Assembly: GCA_015272215.1 (NCBI GenBank)
Contig: JACYMD010000048.1
Span: forward strand, 103,940-167,939
Length of the DNA stretch: 64,000 nucleotides
Reading direction: 5' to 3'
Source: Rivularia sp. T60_A2020_040
Lineage (GTDB): Bacteria > Cyanobacteriota > Cyanobacteriia > Cyanobacteriales > Nostocaceae
The notes beneath the pieces are model-generated. The model did no database searches. It was not told the origin of the DNA and saw only the letters and a list, made by a program, of their open reading frames with translations. This document shows, one piece after another, positions 29,902 to 40,611 of the stretch; the stretch's first letter is position 1; every line of letters starts with the position of its first letter. The translations under genes were made by a program, and so were the position numbers.

Positions 29902-31785
29902 TTAACCTTTACTGGGATGAAAGTAATCATAAATTTCCTGTGCTAAACGCGAACCAATTCCGGAAACTTCGGCGATTTGATCGGGTGTAGCTAACCTGAT
30001 ATAATCTATGGAACGAAAATGGGCTAACAGTTGCTGCTGACGATTGTGTCCCAAACCAGGAATTTCATCCAAGCGCGATCGCCTTAATTTTGCGGTACGC
30101 TGTTGACGATGGAAACTCACAGCAAAACGGTGTGCTTCATCGCGTAAACGTCGCAATAACTGGACTCCCGGCTGTTCGGCTTCTGTTTCTAAGGGTAGGG
30201 ATTCTCCGGGTAAAAATATTTCTTCTTGTCGTTTTGCCAGACTGACAACTCGCACATCTTCTAATAAGTTCATTTCTTGTAAAACTGTTACCACAGAAGA
30301 TAGTTGTCCTTTTCCACCGTCTATCATCACTAAATCGGGGAAATCAGGATTACCCACTCGCTGCAATTGTGGCTCTTCTACATATTTACGAAAGCGTCTT
30401 CCGATAACTTCAGCTAAGGAAGCAAAGTCATCCGAATGACCGATTGTAACCTTGGGATTTCTAATTTTATAACGACGATAGTGCTGATTTGCGGGTAAAC
30501 CATCAATAAATACTACTTGGGAAGCTACGGCATTAGAACCTTGAATGTGGGAAATATCGTAACCTTCGATGCGGTGCGGTAAATCCGGTAAATCCAGGAT
30601 ACCAGCTAAATCTTGTAGTGCTAATTGATCGCGAGAGCCAAGTTTTTGCACTCTTTGCAATTCATAACTAGCGTTTCGCTCTACCATTTCAATTAATTCT
30701 GCTTTAAGTTGACGTTGGGGGGTTATGATAGAGACTTTTTTCCCTTTGCGCTGAGTCAACACATCCGCTAAAATTTCCGCATCTGCTAAATCGTGCTGAA
30801 CTAAAATTTCTGTAGGGATTTCTACTGAGTCAGCAGTTTGATAATGTTCTTCTAATACTCGTTGTAAGATAGCTCCAACTTCGGCTTGAGCGTCGGCTAT
30901 AAATGCTAATCTCCCTACTAATTGTCCGGCACGAATCTGAAATAATTGGATGCAAGCGTGTTTTTCGTCTGCGGCTAAAGCTATGGCATCGCGAGAAATA
31001 GTATCATCAGGTAAAGATACTTTTTGGTCGGCATTTAACGATTTTAAACCGGCAATTTGGTCACGCATCCGAGCCGCAGTTTCAAAGTTGAGTTCTTCAG
31101 CAGCTTGATGCATCTGCTGTGTCAGTGTATCAATTAATTCAGAAGTCCGACCTTGAAAAACCATTGCTACTTTTTGCACGATTTTGCGATATTCCTCTGG
31201 TGTAACCAATTGCTGACACACACCAGGACACCTTCCCAAATCATAGTTTAAACAAGGTCTGTCTTTAAAAAGCGGTTGCGGGCGCTGTCGTAAAGGAAAT
31301 ATCCGCTTACACAAATGCAATATGGATCGCAACAAGCGAGAATCGGTATAGGGACCATAATACTTGTCCTTTTCTTTACCAAGTTTGCGTTTGCGGGTCA
31401 TGTAAATTCTCGGATATTCTTCCGACCAAGTTATACAAACATAAGGATACTTTTTATCATCCTTGAGCAGCACGTTAAAATATGGCTGATGCTGCTTAAT
31501 CAAGTTTGCTTCTAAGGCTAACGCTTCCGTCTCAGTATCAGTGACAATAAACTCAATATCTGTCACCTGTCTTACCATGGTAGCGATACGTTCGGTTAAT
31601 TTTTGCGATTCCCGGAAATAAGAACGAACTCGCGATCGCAATTTTCGCGATTTACCTATATATACGATACGCTCAGTTGCATCCCGCATCAAATAAACTC
31701 CCGCTTCTGGAGGAATTTCTTTAAGACGATTTTCCAGACGTTCGGGATTTTTAAGCAGTGGTAAAGTTTCAGCAGTTTTTATCAC
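29902..31785 (-). CDS. uvrC: Excinuclease ABC subunit C
   Basis: [69 protein letters not shown], HhH C-terminus. Confidence 0.97.
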   Translation of the reverse strand: MIKTAETLPLLKNPERLENRLKEIPPEAGVYLMRDATERIVYIGKSRKLRSRVRSYFRESQKLTERIATMVRQVTDIEFIVTDTETEALALEANLIKQHQPYFNVLLKDDKKYPYVCITWSEEYPRIYMTRKRKLGKEKDKYYGPYTDSRLLRSILHLCKRIFPLRQRPQPLFKDRPCLNYDLGRCPGVCQQLVTPEEYRKIVQKVAMVFQGRTSELIDTLTQQMHQAAEELNFETAARMRDQIAGLKSLNADQKVSLPDDTISRDAIALAADEKHACIQLFQIRAGQLVGRLAFIADAQAEVGAILQRVLEEHYQTADSVEIPTEILVQHDLADAEILADVLTQRKGKKVSIITPQRQLKAELIEMVERNASYELQRVQKLGSRDQLALQDLAGILDLPDLPHRIEGYDISHIQGSNAVASQVVFIDGLPANQHYRRYKIRNPKVTIGHSDDFASLAEVIGRRFRKYVEEPQLQRVGNPDFPDLVMIDGGKGQLSSVVTVLQEMNLLEDVRVVSLAKRQEEIFLPGESLPLETEAEQPGVQLLRRLRDEAHRFAVSFHRQQRTAKLRRSRLDEIPGLGHNRQQQLLAHFRSIDYIRLATPDQIAEVSGIGSRLAQEIYDYFHPSKG

Positions 31786-32347
31786 AAATCAACAAAGGAA
31801 AATTTTACTAATCGACCATATTTACTATTTTAGGTAAAATCCCTAGTTGTTTGGCACAGATTTGATTTTTTTTCAGTTGCCAATCTTTCGGCTGCGTTAG
31901 AGGTTGTTTGAAAAGTCTAATTTCATACTTTATCGGGCGCTTTCGCCAGATTATATCCAAATTTCTTACAAATCCGACACGGATTGCTATACACATAGAT
32001 ATAAATTTTATTTCAAGTTATTTCAAATAAGAATACATCTATTTTGACCCTTTTCTTGGTCAAATCTGAATACTTCAGCGGCTGTTGATAATCAATTCGT
32101 TATATTTGCCCAAATTCGAGCAGCAAAATTTCTGATTTTCTCAAAACCTTTAATAATTAAGAAAATCAACGGATTCATAGACTGCTGTCGAATGACTATG
32201 ATTGGTATAAATATAACTACACACTAATCACAAACTCATGTATCCTTTGAGATTAATTAGTTTAGGTATAGAAAGGAAATTATTTATTTACCTTTTAGTT
32301 GAGACTGTTTGAGAGAAATATAATAAGAGAAAAGTAGGAGAAAAAAC

Positions 32348-32527
32348 ATGAATTCCCAAGACTTTGAATCTCAGTATCGTGAAGCTATGAATCAAACACT
32401 CAACGAACTGCAATCAGCAATTTTACTGTTAGCACAAGCTCAACGTAAAATTTCGATCATTGGCTCTTCGGTCAAAAATTTGAGTGAAAGCGTAGAAGAA
32501 TATCTAATTAAGGAAAAGTCCGAATAA
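32348..32527 (+). CDS. Small hypothetical protein, 59 aa (below ORF-track cutoff)
   Basis: ATG behind taggag RBS: MNSQDFESQYREAMNQTLNELQSAILLLAQAQRKISIIGSSVKNLSESVEEYLIKEKSE*. Confidence 0.6.
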   Translation: MNSQDFESQYREAMNQTLNELQSAILLLAQAQRKISIIGSSVKNLSESVEEYLIKEKSE

Positions 32528-32572
32528 AGATGATTTTTTATGCATTTTCAAGTCCAATTTGTCAAGCAAATA

Positions 32573-33001
32573 CTATATCTGGTGATAGGATAATTCTTTT
32601 TCAATCGCTTGAGTAAGTTCGTTGAGAATTATAGGTTTAATGAAATAGCGACGAGCGCCTAAATTTATCGCTTTTTTGCAATCTGATTTAAAAGCTAACC
32701 CTGAAACTATAATTACAGGAATTTTAGCAGTTTGTGAGTTTTGCTGCATTTTTTCTAGCAGCAAGTAACCATCAATATCAGGTAACTTTAAGTCCAATAC
32801 AATTAAATCTGGCTGAAAAGTCTCCACTGTAGAGAAAAACCTAGAACCATTAGATAAGGTTTTGACTTCGTATCCACAAAAATTTAGACAATCACCCAAC
32901 AGCATCCGATTAGCATGATTATCTTCAACTAATAAAATTTTTTTGATTTGATGTAACTTTAATTGCTGCTTTGCACTTATTAGCTGCACTGTCATTTTCA
33001 C
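32573..33001 (-). CDS. Stand-alone response regulator receiver protein
   Basis: KKILLVEDNHANRMLLGDCL, LIVLDLKLPDIDGYLLLEKM, PVIIVSGLAFKSDCKKAINLGARRYFIKPI. Confidence 0.93.
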   Translation of the reverse strand: MKMTVQLISAKQQLKLHQIKKILLVEDNHANRMLLGDCLNFCGYEVKTLSNGSRFFSTVETFQPDLIVLDLKLPDIDGYLLLEKMQQNSQTAKIPVIIVSGLAFKSDCKKAINLGARRYFIKPIILNELTQAIEKELSYHQI

Positions 33002-33337
33002 CTATCATAATTAGGTTACAAGTGAATTATTCGTCAAACAATGAAATATATCATTTTCAATCGGACTGATTTAAAAATATATGTCCAAAAAAAAAGCTAA
33101 TTAGTCAATGGTTATCTATCAATAAAATTTAGCTTCATGATTATTTCTGCTTATTCATCCTAGCTTAAAATAAAAACTTAAGGTAAAGTTAAACTAATTT
33201 TTAACCATACCTTAAGTTTTGATGATAATTTTTACGTTTTTTAAAGGATAAAATAAATAAGTTGACATCGATAAATATTACTTGTGGTTTTATTTAACAC
33301 AATACGGTTAATTTATATTCCCAAAAGGTAAAATTTC

Positions 33338-33391
33338 AACTAAGTAAAGCGTTCAACTGACTATGAGAAAAGTTGAACGCTTTACTTAGTT
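33338..33391. terminator. 21-bp perfect hairpin, terminator candidate for the PEP-CTERM gene
   Basis: aactaagtaaagcgttcaact - 12 nt - agttgaacgctttacttagtt; T-run follows on the minus strand. Confidence 0.65.
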
Positions 33392-33477
33392 TAAGAGTAA
33401 ACTCTGTGTAATGTTCGCAGTTTTTGCGAGAGGATACAAGTAATAATATTAACTTCGATTACAAATTAATTAACTTA

Positions 33478-34041
33478 TTAATCTGAGCTATTTTTTGCCA
33501 ATTTATACTTTGCAGCGAATAAATAGAATGCAATAAATCCTAGTAGTGCCGAAGGTTCCGGAACTTTCTTTCTCTGATCAACTTTAGACTGCCAAACAGT
33601 AGTATAACTAGTAGTATAAGTATCTAAATTTGATTGCTGTTGTTTTTGCGATGGAGTAAATTCAGTATTATATATGATGTATTGAATTCCTTCTCCCGAA
33701 GTTTTGACTTCAATTCTTTCAGCATCCTGAATTGATTGTATGCTGATTTGAGCTTTTTGAAACAATGAAATATTTAATGAATTTTTATGCTCATCCTTGG
33801 TGAATTGATTACACAAATCCAATTCGGGGAAAGATATACAATAATCTGGTTGATTAGATATACTTCTATTTAACAAGGTGTCTTTACTATCAAATGACGC
33901 TGGATTTTGTGGAATTTTTGTTAAAGCATCATCAGGGACAACATTTTGAAATGAACTTGCTTGTGCTGGGGCTGTAGAACTGACGCTAATTATCGTACCA
34001 AGTAATGCGTAATTACGAATTTTTTTGATAGTTATTGTCAT
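33478..34041 (-). CDS. PEP-CTERM sorting domain-containing protein
   Basis: Signal-like N-terminus; C-terminal VPEPSALLGFIAFYLFAAKYKLAKNSSD. Confidence 0.75.
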   Translation of the reverse strand: MTITIKKIRNYALLGTIISVSSTAPAQASSFQNVVPDDALTKIPQNPASFDSKDTLLNRSISNQPDYCISFPELDLCNQFTKDEHKNSLNISLFQKAQISIQSIQDAERIEVKTSGEGIQYIIYNTEFTPSQKQQQSNLDTYTTSYTTVWQSKVDQRKKVPEPSALLGFIAFYLFAAKYKLAKNSSD

Positions 34042-34150
34042 AAAAGATTGGTAATGGGTAATGGTTAATTGGTAATGGCTAATAAAAAATTAGAATATTT
34101 TAAAACTTATATAGGAGTCATAATTAATTCAAAAAAATACCCCCTCTATC

Positions 34151-34327
34151 CCAATACGGTTCAGTTAAGGTTGTCCGTCAATCAATCAATTTATTGAGAA
34201 CCAAGACTTGGGGGATTCTCCCCCAAACCCCCGATTGGGGGACGGTTGCGTCCCCCAAACCCCCTCCAAAAAAGTCGATCTGTTTTGTTTGCGGTAATTA
34301 ATTTATATCCTTAACTGAACTGTATTG
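34151..34327. mobile_element. MITE-like non-autonomous element
   Basis: TIRs caatacggttcagttaagg (34152..34170) and ccttaactgaactgtattg (34309..34327), 18/19 complementary; flanking direct repeat ccctctatc at 34142..34150 and 34328..34336. Confidence 0.7.
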
Positions 34328-34486
34328 CCCTCTATCTCCTCCGCAAACTCATTAGGGACTACCTTTACGATTAAAAGATTAAAAAAATATCATGGATAAA
34401 TCAGTAATACCACGCTCAGTTTAACGTGGTATTACTATAACTATTGATACAAATGAGTTAAGTTTGGATCAATTTTAAATGAAGAT

Positions 34487-35692
34487 TTAATGAACTAACT
34501 GTAAAAATTGAGAAATTTTTTCTACAGCCACTTCTAATACAGGTGGTTCATGTACCAATGCAAAGCGGACATAACCTTCTCCCGATTTGCCAAAACCGAC
34601 ACCAGGAGAAACTGCAACACCCGTATTTTCAACTAAGGAGCGGCAAAACTGCATCGAATCTTGACTCCAAGGTTCCGGTAACTTTGCCCAAACATACATT
34701 GTTGCTTTTGGTGTGGGTACCTCCCAGCCGATGCGGTGCAAACCGTTAACAAAAACATCGCGACGTTTTTGGAAACTGTCTACAGCCGCTTGAACCCCTG
34801 ATTGTGGACCGTTTAAAGCGGCGATCGCACCATTCAAAATTCCCCGATATTGGTTAAAATCAACTACTGCTTTGACTCGACGTAAAGCCCCAATCAACTC
34901 GCGGTTGCCAATCGCAAAGCCGATACGAAAACCGCCCATATTATAGGATTTGGACAAAGTAAAAAACTCAATTGATACGCTTTTTTCTAAATCCGCTTGC
35001 AAAATTGAAGGAACAAGAGACTTGAGATTGTTGCTGGCTTGAGCTTTGTTTTCTGCAAAAACCAAATCTACATAAGGGAAATCGTGAACCAAAACAATAT
35101 TATGCTGCTGACAAAAAGATACAGCTTGTTCAAAAAAAGATAGAGTTGCGATCGCAGCAGTAGGATTATGAGGATAACTTAATACCATCATCCGCGACTG
35201 TGCCAATACCGGCGCGGGGATTTCCTCAAATACGGGTAAAAAATCGTTTTCTTCCCGTAGAGTCATCGGATAAATTTGACCTGAAGCTAAGTAAACTCCC
35301 CCAGCGTGAGAAGGATAGCCAGGGTCAAGTAATAAAGCAAAATCTCCCGGATTTAACACAGCTAAAGGTAAATGTGCCGTCCCTTCTTGGGAACCAATTA
35401 GGGGTAGCACTTCAGTTTCCGAGTCTACCGAGATACCGAATCGCGCCGAATACCACTCGGCTGCGGCTCTCCTAAAGTCTTGGGTTCCATGAAACAACAA
35501 GTAACCATGAGTACTTTTGTCATCCAAAGACTTGGCGATCGCTTCGATGACATGACTTTCTGCTGGTAAATCGGAAGATCCTAAAGACAAATCAATTAAC
35601 TGACGATTATTAGCCAAAGCTTTAGCCTTGGCAATGTCCATAACTGCAAATACATTCGATTGCAGGGGTTCTAAACGCTTCGCAAATTGCAT
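34487..35692 (-). CDS. Class I/II PLP aminotransferase (LL-diaminopimelate/aspartate aminotransferase-like)
   Basis: IDLSLGSSDLPAESHVIEAIAKSL, LPLIGSQEGTAHLPLAVLNPGD, SYPHNPTAAIA, TLSKSYNMGGFRIGFAIGN. Confidence 0.9.
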   Translation of the reverse strand: MQFAKRLEPLQSNVFAVMDIAKAKALANNRQLIDLSLGSSDLPAESHVIEAIAKSLDDKSTHGYLLFHGTQDFRRAAAEWYSARFGISVDSETEVLPLIGSQEGTAHLPLAVLNPGDFALLLDPGYPSHAGGVYLASGQIYPMTLREENDFLPVFEEIPAPVLAQSRMMVLSYPHNPTAAIATLSFFEQAVSFCQQHNIVLVHDFPYVDLVFAENKAQASNNLKSLVPSILQADLEKSVSIEFFTLSKSYNMGGFRIGFAIGNRELIGALRRVKAVVDFNQYRGILNGAIAALNGPQSGVQAAVDSFQKRRDVFVNGLHRIGWEVPTPKATMYVWAKLPEPWSQDSMQFCRSLVENTGVAVSPGVGFGKSGEGYVRFALVHEPPVLEVAVEKISQFLQLVH

Positions 35693-35703
35693 TTTTAATG
35701 TTG

Positions 35704-35823
35704 TTTGTTGATTATTAGTTGTTAGTTATTAGTTGTTGATTGTTGGTTGTTGGTTTTTCTAATAACCACTGTCAACTGTCAACTGTCCACTATCCACTAT
35801 CCACTATCAACTATCAACTATCC
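35704..35823. repeat. Heptamer repeat array upstream of the aminotransferase gene
   Basis: ttagttgttagttattagttgttgattgttggttgttgg ... caactgtcaactgtccactatccactatccactatcaactatcaactatcc. Confidence 0.8.
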
Positions 35824-36150
35824 ACTTAAATGATTATCTAATAAGCTCATCAATTTTTCTTTATTAACAACTCCCTCGCTAGAGGCTAATATCTGATCTC
35901 CTTGAATTAATCGCAAAGCAGGTACACCTTCGACTTGATATTGTTTAACCGAAACTGGATTGGGATCAACTTCCATTTTCACAACCTTGAGCTTGTCGCT
36001 ATATTTTGCAGCAGCAGCAGCAACCGCTGGGGACATCAACTGACAAGGGCCACACCACGAAGCCCAAAAGTATACTAATACTGGTTGTTCGGCTTGCAGT
36101 ACTTCTCGTTCAAAATCTGCATCATTAATGTTGATTACACCTTGACTCAT
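35818..36150 (-). CDS. Thioredoxin-family protein
   Basis: VLVYFWASWCGPCQLMSPAVAAAA, VEGVPALRLIQGDQ; start chosen at MSQGVIN. Confidence 0.93.
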   Translation of the reverse strand: MSQGVININDADFEREVLQAEQPVLVYFWASWCGPCQLMSPAVAAAAAKYSDKLKVVKMEVDPNPVSVKQYQVEGVPALRLIQGDQILASSEGVVNKEKLMSLLDNHLSG

Positions 36151-36315
36151 TTTGGTCTCCATTTAATAGCATCCTTAACGATCGCACAAATTAAATGTAT
36201 CCCAATATGCGCTCAAGGGGGAAATGGCAAGAAAGTTGACAGTGGACAGTTGACAGTTGACAGTTGTTTATTCCCAATCTCTAACCTTTAACCTTTGACC
36301 TTTAATTGCAAAAAT

Positions 36316-36338
36316 CCCACAGCCGTATTGGTTGTGGG
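36316..36338 (-). terminator. Rho-independent terminator candidate for vipp1
   Basis: cccacagcc - gtatt - ggttgtggg; on the minus strand followed by atttttgc. Confidence 0.7.
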
Positions 36339-36373
36339 ACTATTGTGAACAATTAACGATAAACTATAAACAA

Positions 36374-37159
36374 TTACATTTGGTCTAACTCTTTGCGTAG
36401 TGAATCCAATTCTGCATCCACGGGTTCGCTCTTAATCTGGTTTGATTGTTTGCTGTCAGTTTGTTCTGGTAGTTGGGGTTGGCTTGCTGTTCCGCTTCCG
36501 GGTAGAGTCATTTGTGCTTTTAAAGCAGCTAATTCATCATCTACACCGCTACCTGCTTCTAACTGTGCAAACTGACTTTCTAAGTCGGCTCCAGCTAATT
36601 CTTGTGCCGATTGAGCGCGGGCTTCTTGAATCATGACTTTTTCTTCCATGCGCTCGAATGCAGCCATTGCACCGCTGCTATTCATGCCGCTAACCATTCC
36701 TTCGAGTTGCTCTTGGGCTTTGGCTGCGGTAATCCGAGCTTTGAGCATTTCTTTCTTGGTTTTAGCTTCAGAAATTTTGCTCTCTAACTGGATTAAGCTA
36801 CGCTTAAGATTGTCAACTTGAACGGTTTGCTGGTCTAAACTTACTTTAAGAGTGGTTGCAGACTCAGTAAAAGATTTTTTACGTTCTAAGGCTTGACGAG
36901 CTAGGTTCTCATCGCCTTTTTGCAACGCTAGCATTGCATTACGCTGCCACTTATTAAGTTCGTTATTAGCATCGTTATATTGCTTCTCAGTACGTTTTTG
37001 AGCAGCAATCGCTTGAGCAACCCCTTGACGCAAGCGAACTAAGTCCTCTTGCATCTCAATGATGGCTTGTTCGAGTATTTTTTCTGGATCTTCGGCTTTG
37101 CTCACCAAGTCGTTGAGGTTAGCGCTGACTACTCGTTTTACACGATCAAATAATCCCAT
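36374..37159 (-). CDS. vipp1: PspA/IM30 family protein (Vipp1-like, with C-terminal extension)
   Basis: MGLFDRVKRVVSANLNDLVSKAEDPEKILEQAIIEMQEDLVRLRQGVAQAIA; C-terminal VDAELDSLRKELDQM. Confidence 0.9.
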   Translation of the reverse strand: MGLFDRVKRVVSANLNDLVSKAEDPEKILEQAIIEMQEDLVRLRQGVAQAIAAQKRTEKQYNDANNELNKWQRNAMLALQKGDENLARQALERKKSFTESATTLKVSLDQQTVQVDNLKRSLIQLESKISEAKTKKEMLKARITAAKAQEQLEGMVSGMNSSGAMAAFERMEEKVMIQEARAQSAQELAGADLESQFAQLEAGSGVDDELAALKAQMTLPGSGTASQPQLPEQTDSKQSNQIKSEPVDAELDSLRKELDQM

Positions 37160-37325
37160 AATTTTTTTTCCTCTTGAGATTTACGCTCTGGCAATAAAAA
37201 GTTAGGTTTTTTACTACTTATATATTTACCTATTTCAATGTAATCTTACTTTTCTGTGTTAGTCCCCTTTGTAAACCTCAAATATCAAAAGAAATATTAC
37301 AGGCTTTGCTGTCAAATTTCATTCA

Positions 37326-38015
37326 TTACTGGGGAGGTTGTTGATTTTCTTTGGTACTACTTGGTAGTTGTGCTTTCATTGCCGAAAGTTCGGTATCCAC
37401 ATCATCACTGTCTGCCAAGCTTGCAAATTGATTTTCTAATTCGTCTGTACCAGATATGGCGATCGCTTGTTGTTTTGCTTCTAGTTCTAAAAGCTTGTTT
37501 TCCATGTTCTCAAAAGCTTTAAGGGAGCTGGTATTCCCAACGTCACCGAGCATTTCTTGAAGTCGCAAAGAAGCTTCAGCAGAACGAGCGCGAGCAATAT
37601 ACATATCTTTTTTAGTTTTAGCTTCAGAGATTTTTAACTCTAAAGACTGCATATCCTTTTTCAGTTTAGCTACTAAAGTTTTTTGTTGCCCAACTTGTTC
37701 TCTAAGAGCGGCTGCATTTTGTTGGTAGGCTTTACGTTTGGTAAGGGCTTCTCGCGCTAAAGTCTCATTCTCTTGTTGCAAAGCTATTTGAGCGCGACGA
37801 TACCATTCGGATGCGATTGACTCAACCTGAAGTGCTTGTCGTTCGGTGCGTTTTTGCGTGGCGATGGCTTGCGCTACTCCTTGTCGCATCTGCACCAAAT
37901 TTTCCTGCATCTCATAAACGGTTTGTTCGAGAATTTTTTCTGGTTCTTCCCGTGCAGCAGTCCAACTATTCACATTTGAACGAAATAAGCGCAGAATACG
38001 CTCGATAAGCCCCAT
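37326..38015 (-). CDS. pspA: PspA/IM30 family protein, second paralogue
   Basis: MGLIERILRLFRSNVNSWTAAREEPEKILEQTVYEMQENLVQMRQGVAQAIATQKRTE; lacks the Vipp1-type extension. Confidence 0.88.
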   Translation of the reverse strand: MGLIERILRLFRSNVNSWTAAREEPEKILEQTVYEMQENLVQMRQGVAQAIATQKRTERQALQVESIASEWYRRAQIALQQENETLAREALTKRKAYQQNAAALREQVGQQKTLVAKLKKDMQSLELKISEAKTKKDMYIARARSAEASLRLQEMLGDVGNTSSLKAFENMENKLLELEAKQQAIAISGTDELENQFASLADSDDVDTELSAMKAQLPSSTKENQQPPQ

Positions 38016-38042
38016 AAGTTAAGCCTCCATTTTTTCTCGGTT

Positions 38043-39290
38043 CTAATTTGGTTCTTCTACCCTCGCCGTAATTCCATTTTCTTTGAGAAGTTCTAAATGT
38101 TGTTTGACTCTTTCTTTGGATTTGAAGGCACCCAAATAAACATATTTACCTTCTGGAGACACATAGGCATCTGGAATTACTTTTCTAACTTGAGCCAAAG
38201 TATCATCTGTATTATCTACGATGACATTATAAAATCCACCATTCGATGGTTTGATTTCATCCAGGTTTTGGGGTGTTGCTGTTGCTCTCTGTTGCTCAAC
38301 AGGTTCGCTTGGAGTATTTTCTGTAACTGTTGGTGCTACCGGCTCGACTGTGGTTGCAGGCACTGCTGGAACTGGACTTGCGGCTTGGGTGGGTTGAGCT
38401 TTGGGTGTTGCTCCTGCGACATCATCAATACTATTGATATCTGGAAGTGCATCGGCTGCTAGATTGGGATTTTTCGGTATGGGGGTTAATTCTATTTCAT
38501 CTGGTTCTACGCTACTAACATTATCCGTATTATTACTTGAATTATTTTCGGAATTGCGTTTAAATAAGCTTCCTATAGTCAGAGGAGGAAGGTTATCAAA
38601 GTTAAATATTATATAGCCAAAGGTAATACTTGACACCAAAAGCAACAGCATTGAGCCAATACTCAAAGGCGACAGCAGACTATCATTACGAGTTTTCGGC
38701 TTTTGAGGTTGGGGTGGTTCTTCTGCTAAGCTTCGCAACAAAGCTTCAGATGATTCTAAATAGTCGTCTGGCTGCTTAGTAGTCGTATCGTTAGATGGGG
38801 ATAAATTTTCGTTTTGTGTATTTGGATTAATATCGGCTTTAACAATGCTGCTTTGATTTAAGGATGATGATATTGTTTGCTGGTCACCAGAAATCTGCTG
38901 AGTTTGAGAATTGCTCTCTTTTTTAGTACCCACTCGTGGAAAAGTTTCTGGTATAGGAGGGGGAGGAGGAGTTTGGGTTTTAGCTTGGGAGTTACTTGCT
39001 TGCTGTTGTCTGATATAAGCGGCAGCTTGTTCACCAGTGAGCTTTTGCTGCTGTAATTGAGTATTTGCCAGAGTTATGGCACTTTGAGGTTGCGGTTTCC
39101 CAGCTATCAAGCTATCAAGACCTTTTTGAATTGGTGTTCTATGGGAAATTCGGGTTCGACGATATCGCGCCAATTCTTGATCAAGTTGGACTTCTAAACT
39201 TGCTAGTGCCGCGCTGATTCCGGGTTTTAAGTTGGATGGTTTTGATGTTTGATTACCAGAAGAATAAGATAGTGGGTTTTCACTCATTGC
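38043..39290 (-). CDS. Membrane protein with C-terminal SPOR-like domain
   Basis: Central TM LLLLVSSITFGYIIF; C-terminal GGFYNVIVDNTDD...YVYLGAFKSKERVKQHLELLKENGITARVEE; start near MSENPLS. Confidence 0.7.
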   Translation of the reverse strand, partial: AMSENPLSYSSGNQTSKPSNLKPGISAALASLEVQLDQELARYRRTRISHRTPIQKGLDSLIAGKPQPQSAITLANTQLQQQKLTGEQAAAYIRQQQASNSQAKTQTPPPPPIPETFPRVGTKKESNSQTQQISGDQQTISSSLNQSSIVKADINPNTQNENLSPSNDTTTKQPDDYLESSEALLRSLAEEPPQPQKPKTRNDSLLSPLSIGSMLLLLVSSITFGYIIFNFDNLPPLTIGSLFKRNSENNSSNNTDNVSSVEPDEIELTPIPKNPNLAADALPDINSIDDVAGATPKAQPTQAASPVPAVPATTVEPVAPTVTENTPSEPVEQQRATATPQNLDEIKPSNGGFYNVIVDNTDDTLAQVRKVIPDAYVSPEGKYVYLGAFKSKERVKQHLELLKENGITARVEEPN

Positions 39291-39426
39291 CCGTGTGCCT
39301 CCGTGCCGACTGCCTGCTGCGATTATCAAACTTGTGAAACAAATACCCTTATGTTAATCCTAGCGAAAATTATCATAGATATATGATTTCACCAAGGTGT
39401 AATTCTTTGACCCACCTTGATTAAAA

Positions 39427-39972
39427 ATGTCCTTTGAATCAATTCCAGAGATTTTAGAAATTCTCCAAATTGAAACTTTATACCAACAACAGCCCTTACA
39501 ACGCTTACTAAATTGTTGGGAAGAAGTTGTGGGAAAAGTCATTGCCACTCATACCCAGCCAATCTCAATTGAACGGGAAGTTTTGTGGGTAGCAACTTCT
39601 AGCGCTGCTTGGGCGCAAAATTTGACTTTTGAACGCCAAAGACTGCTGAAAAAGTTAAATAAAATATTACCAACTCCTTTAGTAGATATACGCTTTTCTA
39701 CTGCTCGTTGGCAGCGTACCAAAAAAAAATCATTCCCGCAACAAAATATTTCACCGGAGTCGCATCCCAGTTACTTAGGAAATATCCTTGACTCAAACCA
39801 GAATATTCACTCCTTACCAAAAAATGCTCATACTGCTTTTGCTAATTGGGCTCAAACCATCAAAACGCGATCGCAATTTTTACCTCTTTGCCCTAAATGT
39901 AAATCTCCGACTCCCAAGGGAGAATTAGAACGTTGGGGCGTTTGTTCGATTTGTGCCGCTAAGTCTTTTTGA
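39427..39972 (+). CDS. DUF721 (DciA-like) protein
   Basis: LLNCWEEVVGKVIATHTQPISIEREVLWVATSSAAWAQNLTFERQRLLKKLN; C-terminal CPKCKSPTPKGELERWGVCSIC. Confidence 0.82.
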   Translation: MSFESIPEILEILQIETLYQQQPLQRLLNCWEEVVGKVIATHTQPISIEREVLWVATSSAAWAQNLTFERQRLLKKLNKILPTPLVDIRFSTARWQRTKKKSFPQQNISPESHPSYLGNILDSNQNIHSLPKNAHTAFANWAQTIKTRSQFLPLCPKCKSPTPKGELERWGVCSICAAKSF

Positions 39973-40314
39973 ATCGGGAATTGGGCATAGGAAATTGTTG
40001 TTAAAGAGTCAATTAATTGGTCTAAAGGAGTATTCCTTGAAGCGGGATATATCTATGCTCCTATATCTAAAGTAGGATAATTAATCGCGATCCCTAATTG
40101 GTTTAAGTGTAAAGTCTAGAATGGATTTCAAGATTTTGTTTTTTTTCGTTACATAAGAATTTAAAAATATGACACAAACATAAAGAGATTATAAAGTTAT
40201 TTTGGGGCTGGGATCGTTAAAAGCTATGCACAATAATGGGTTGCTGATTTAATCAGTATTTATATCTAGAAGCACAATAGAAGATGTAAATCAGCCAGCT
40301 GGCGGCATAAAAAA

Positions 40315-40611
40315 ATGAAAAGTACTCAAATCTCCACTTCAGCTTGCCGAAATTGTCGTTACTTCACCCCAGAAGGTAGACGTGGAGGGGTTTGTCAGCA
40401 ACTGGCAGCGCCGGTACGTGGAAGTTGGAAAGCTTGTTCTTTAGCAGCCTCTCCCTTTGCTCCCTCATGGGAAAGCTTGGAAGATGCTTTGAGTTTGCCA
40501 GATGCAACTCCAGTATTAGCCAAAAGTTCTGATAATTTCGCAGTCAAGAACATAGAAACTCCTGTTGAGCGGATATCTAGTCCAGTCAAAGTAGAAGCTT
40601 TGTTAAGCTAA
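40315..40611 (+). CDS. Conserved cyanobacterial Cys-containing hypothetical protein
   Basis: CRNCRYFTPEGRRGGVCQQLAAPVRGSWKACSLA. Confidence 0.75.
   Translation: MKSTQISTSACRNCRYFTPEGRRGGVCQQLAAPVRGSWKACSLAASPFAPSWESLEDALSLPDATPVLAKSSDNFAVKNIETPVERISSPVKVEALLS

Noticed and set aside
34201-34263. G-tract cluster considered as a G-quadruplex regulatory site
   Set aside because: G-runs alternate with complementary C-runs and are better explained by hairpins inside the MITE-like element.
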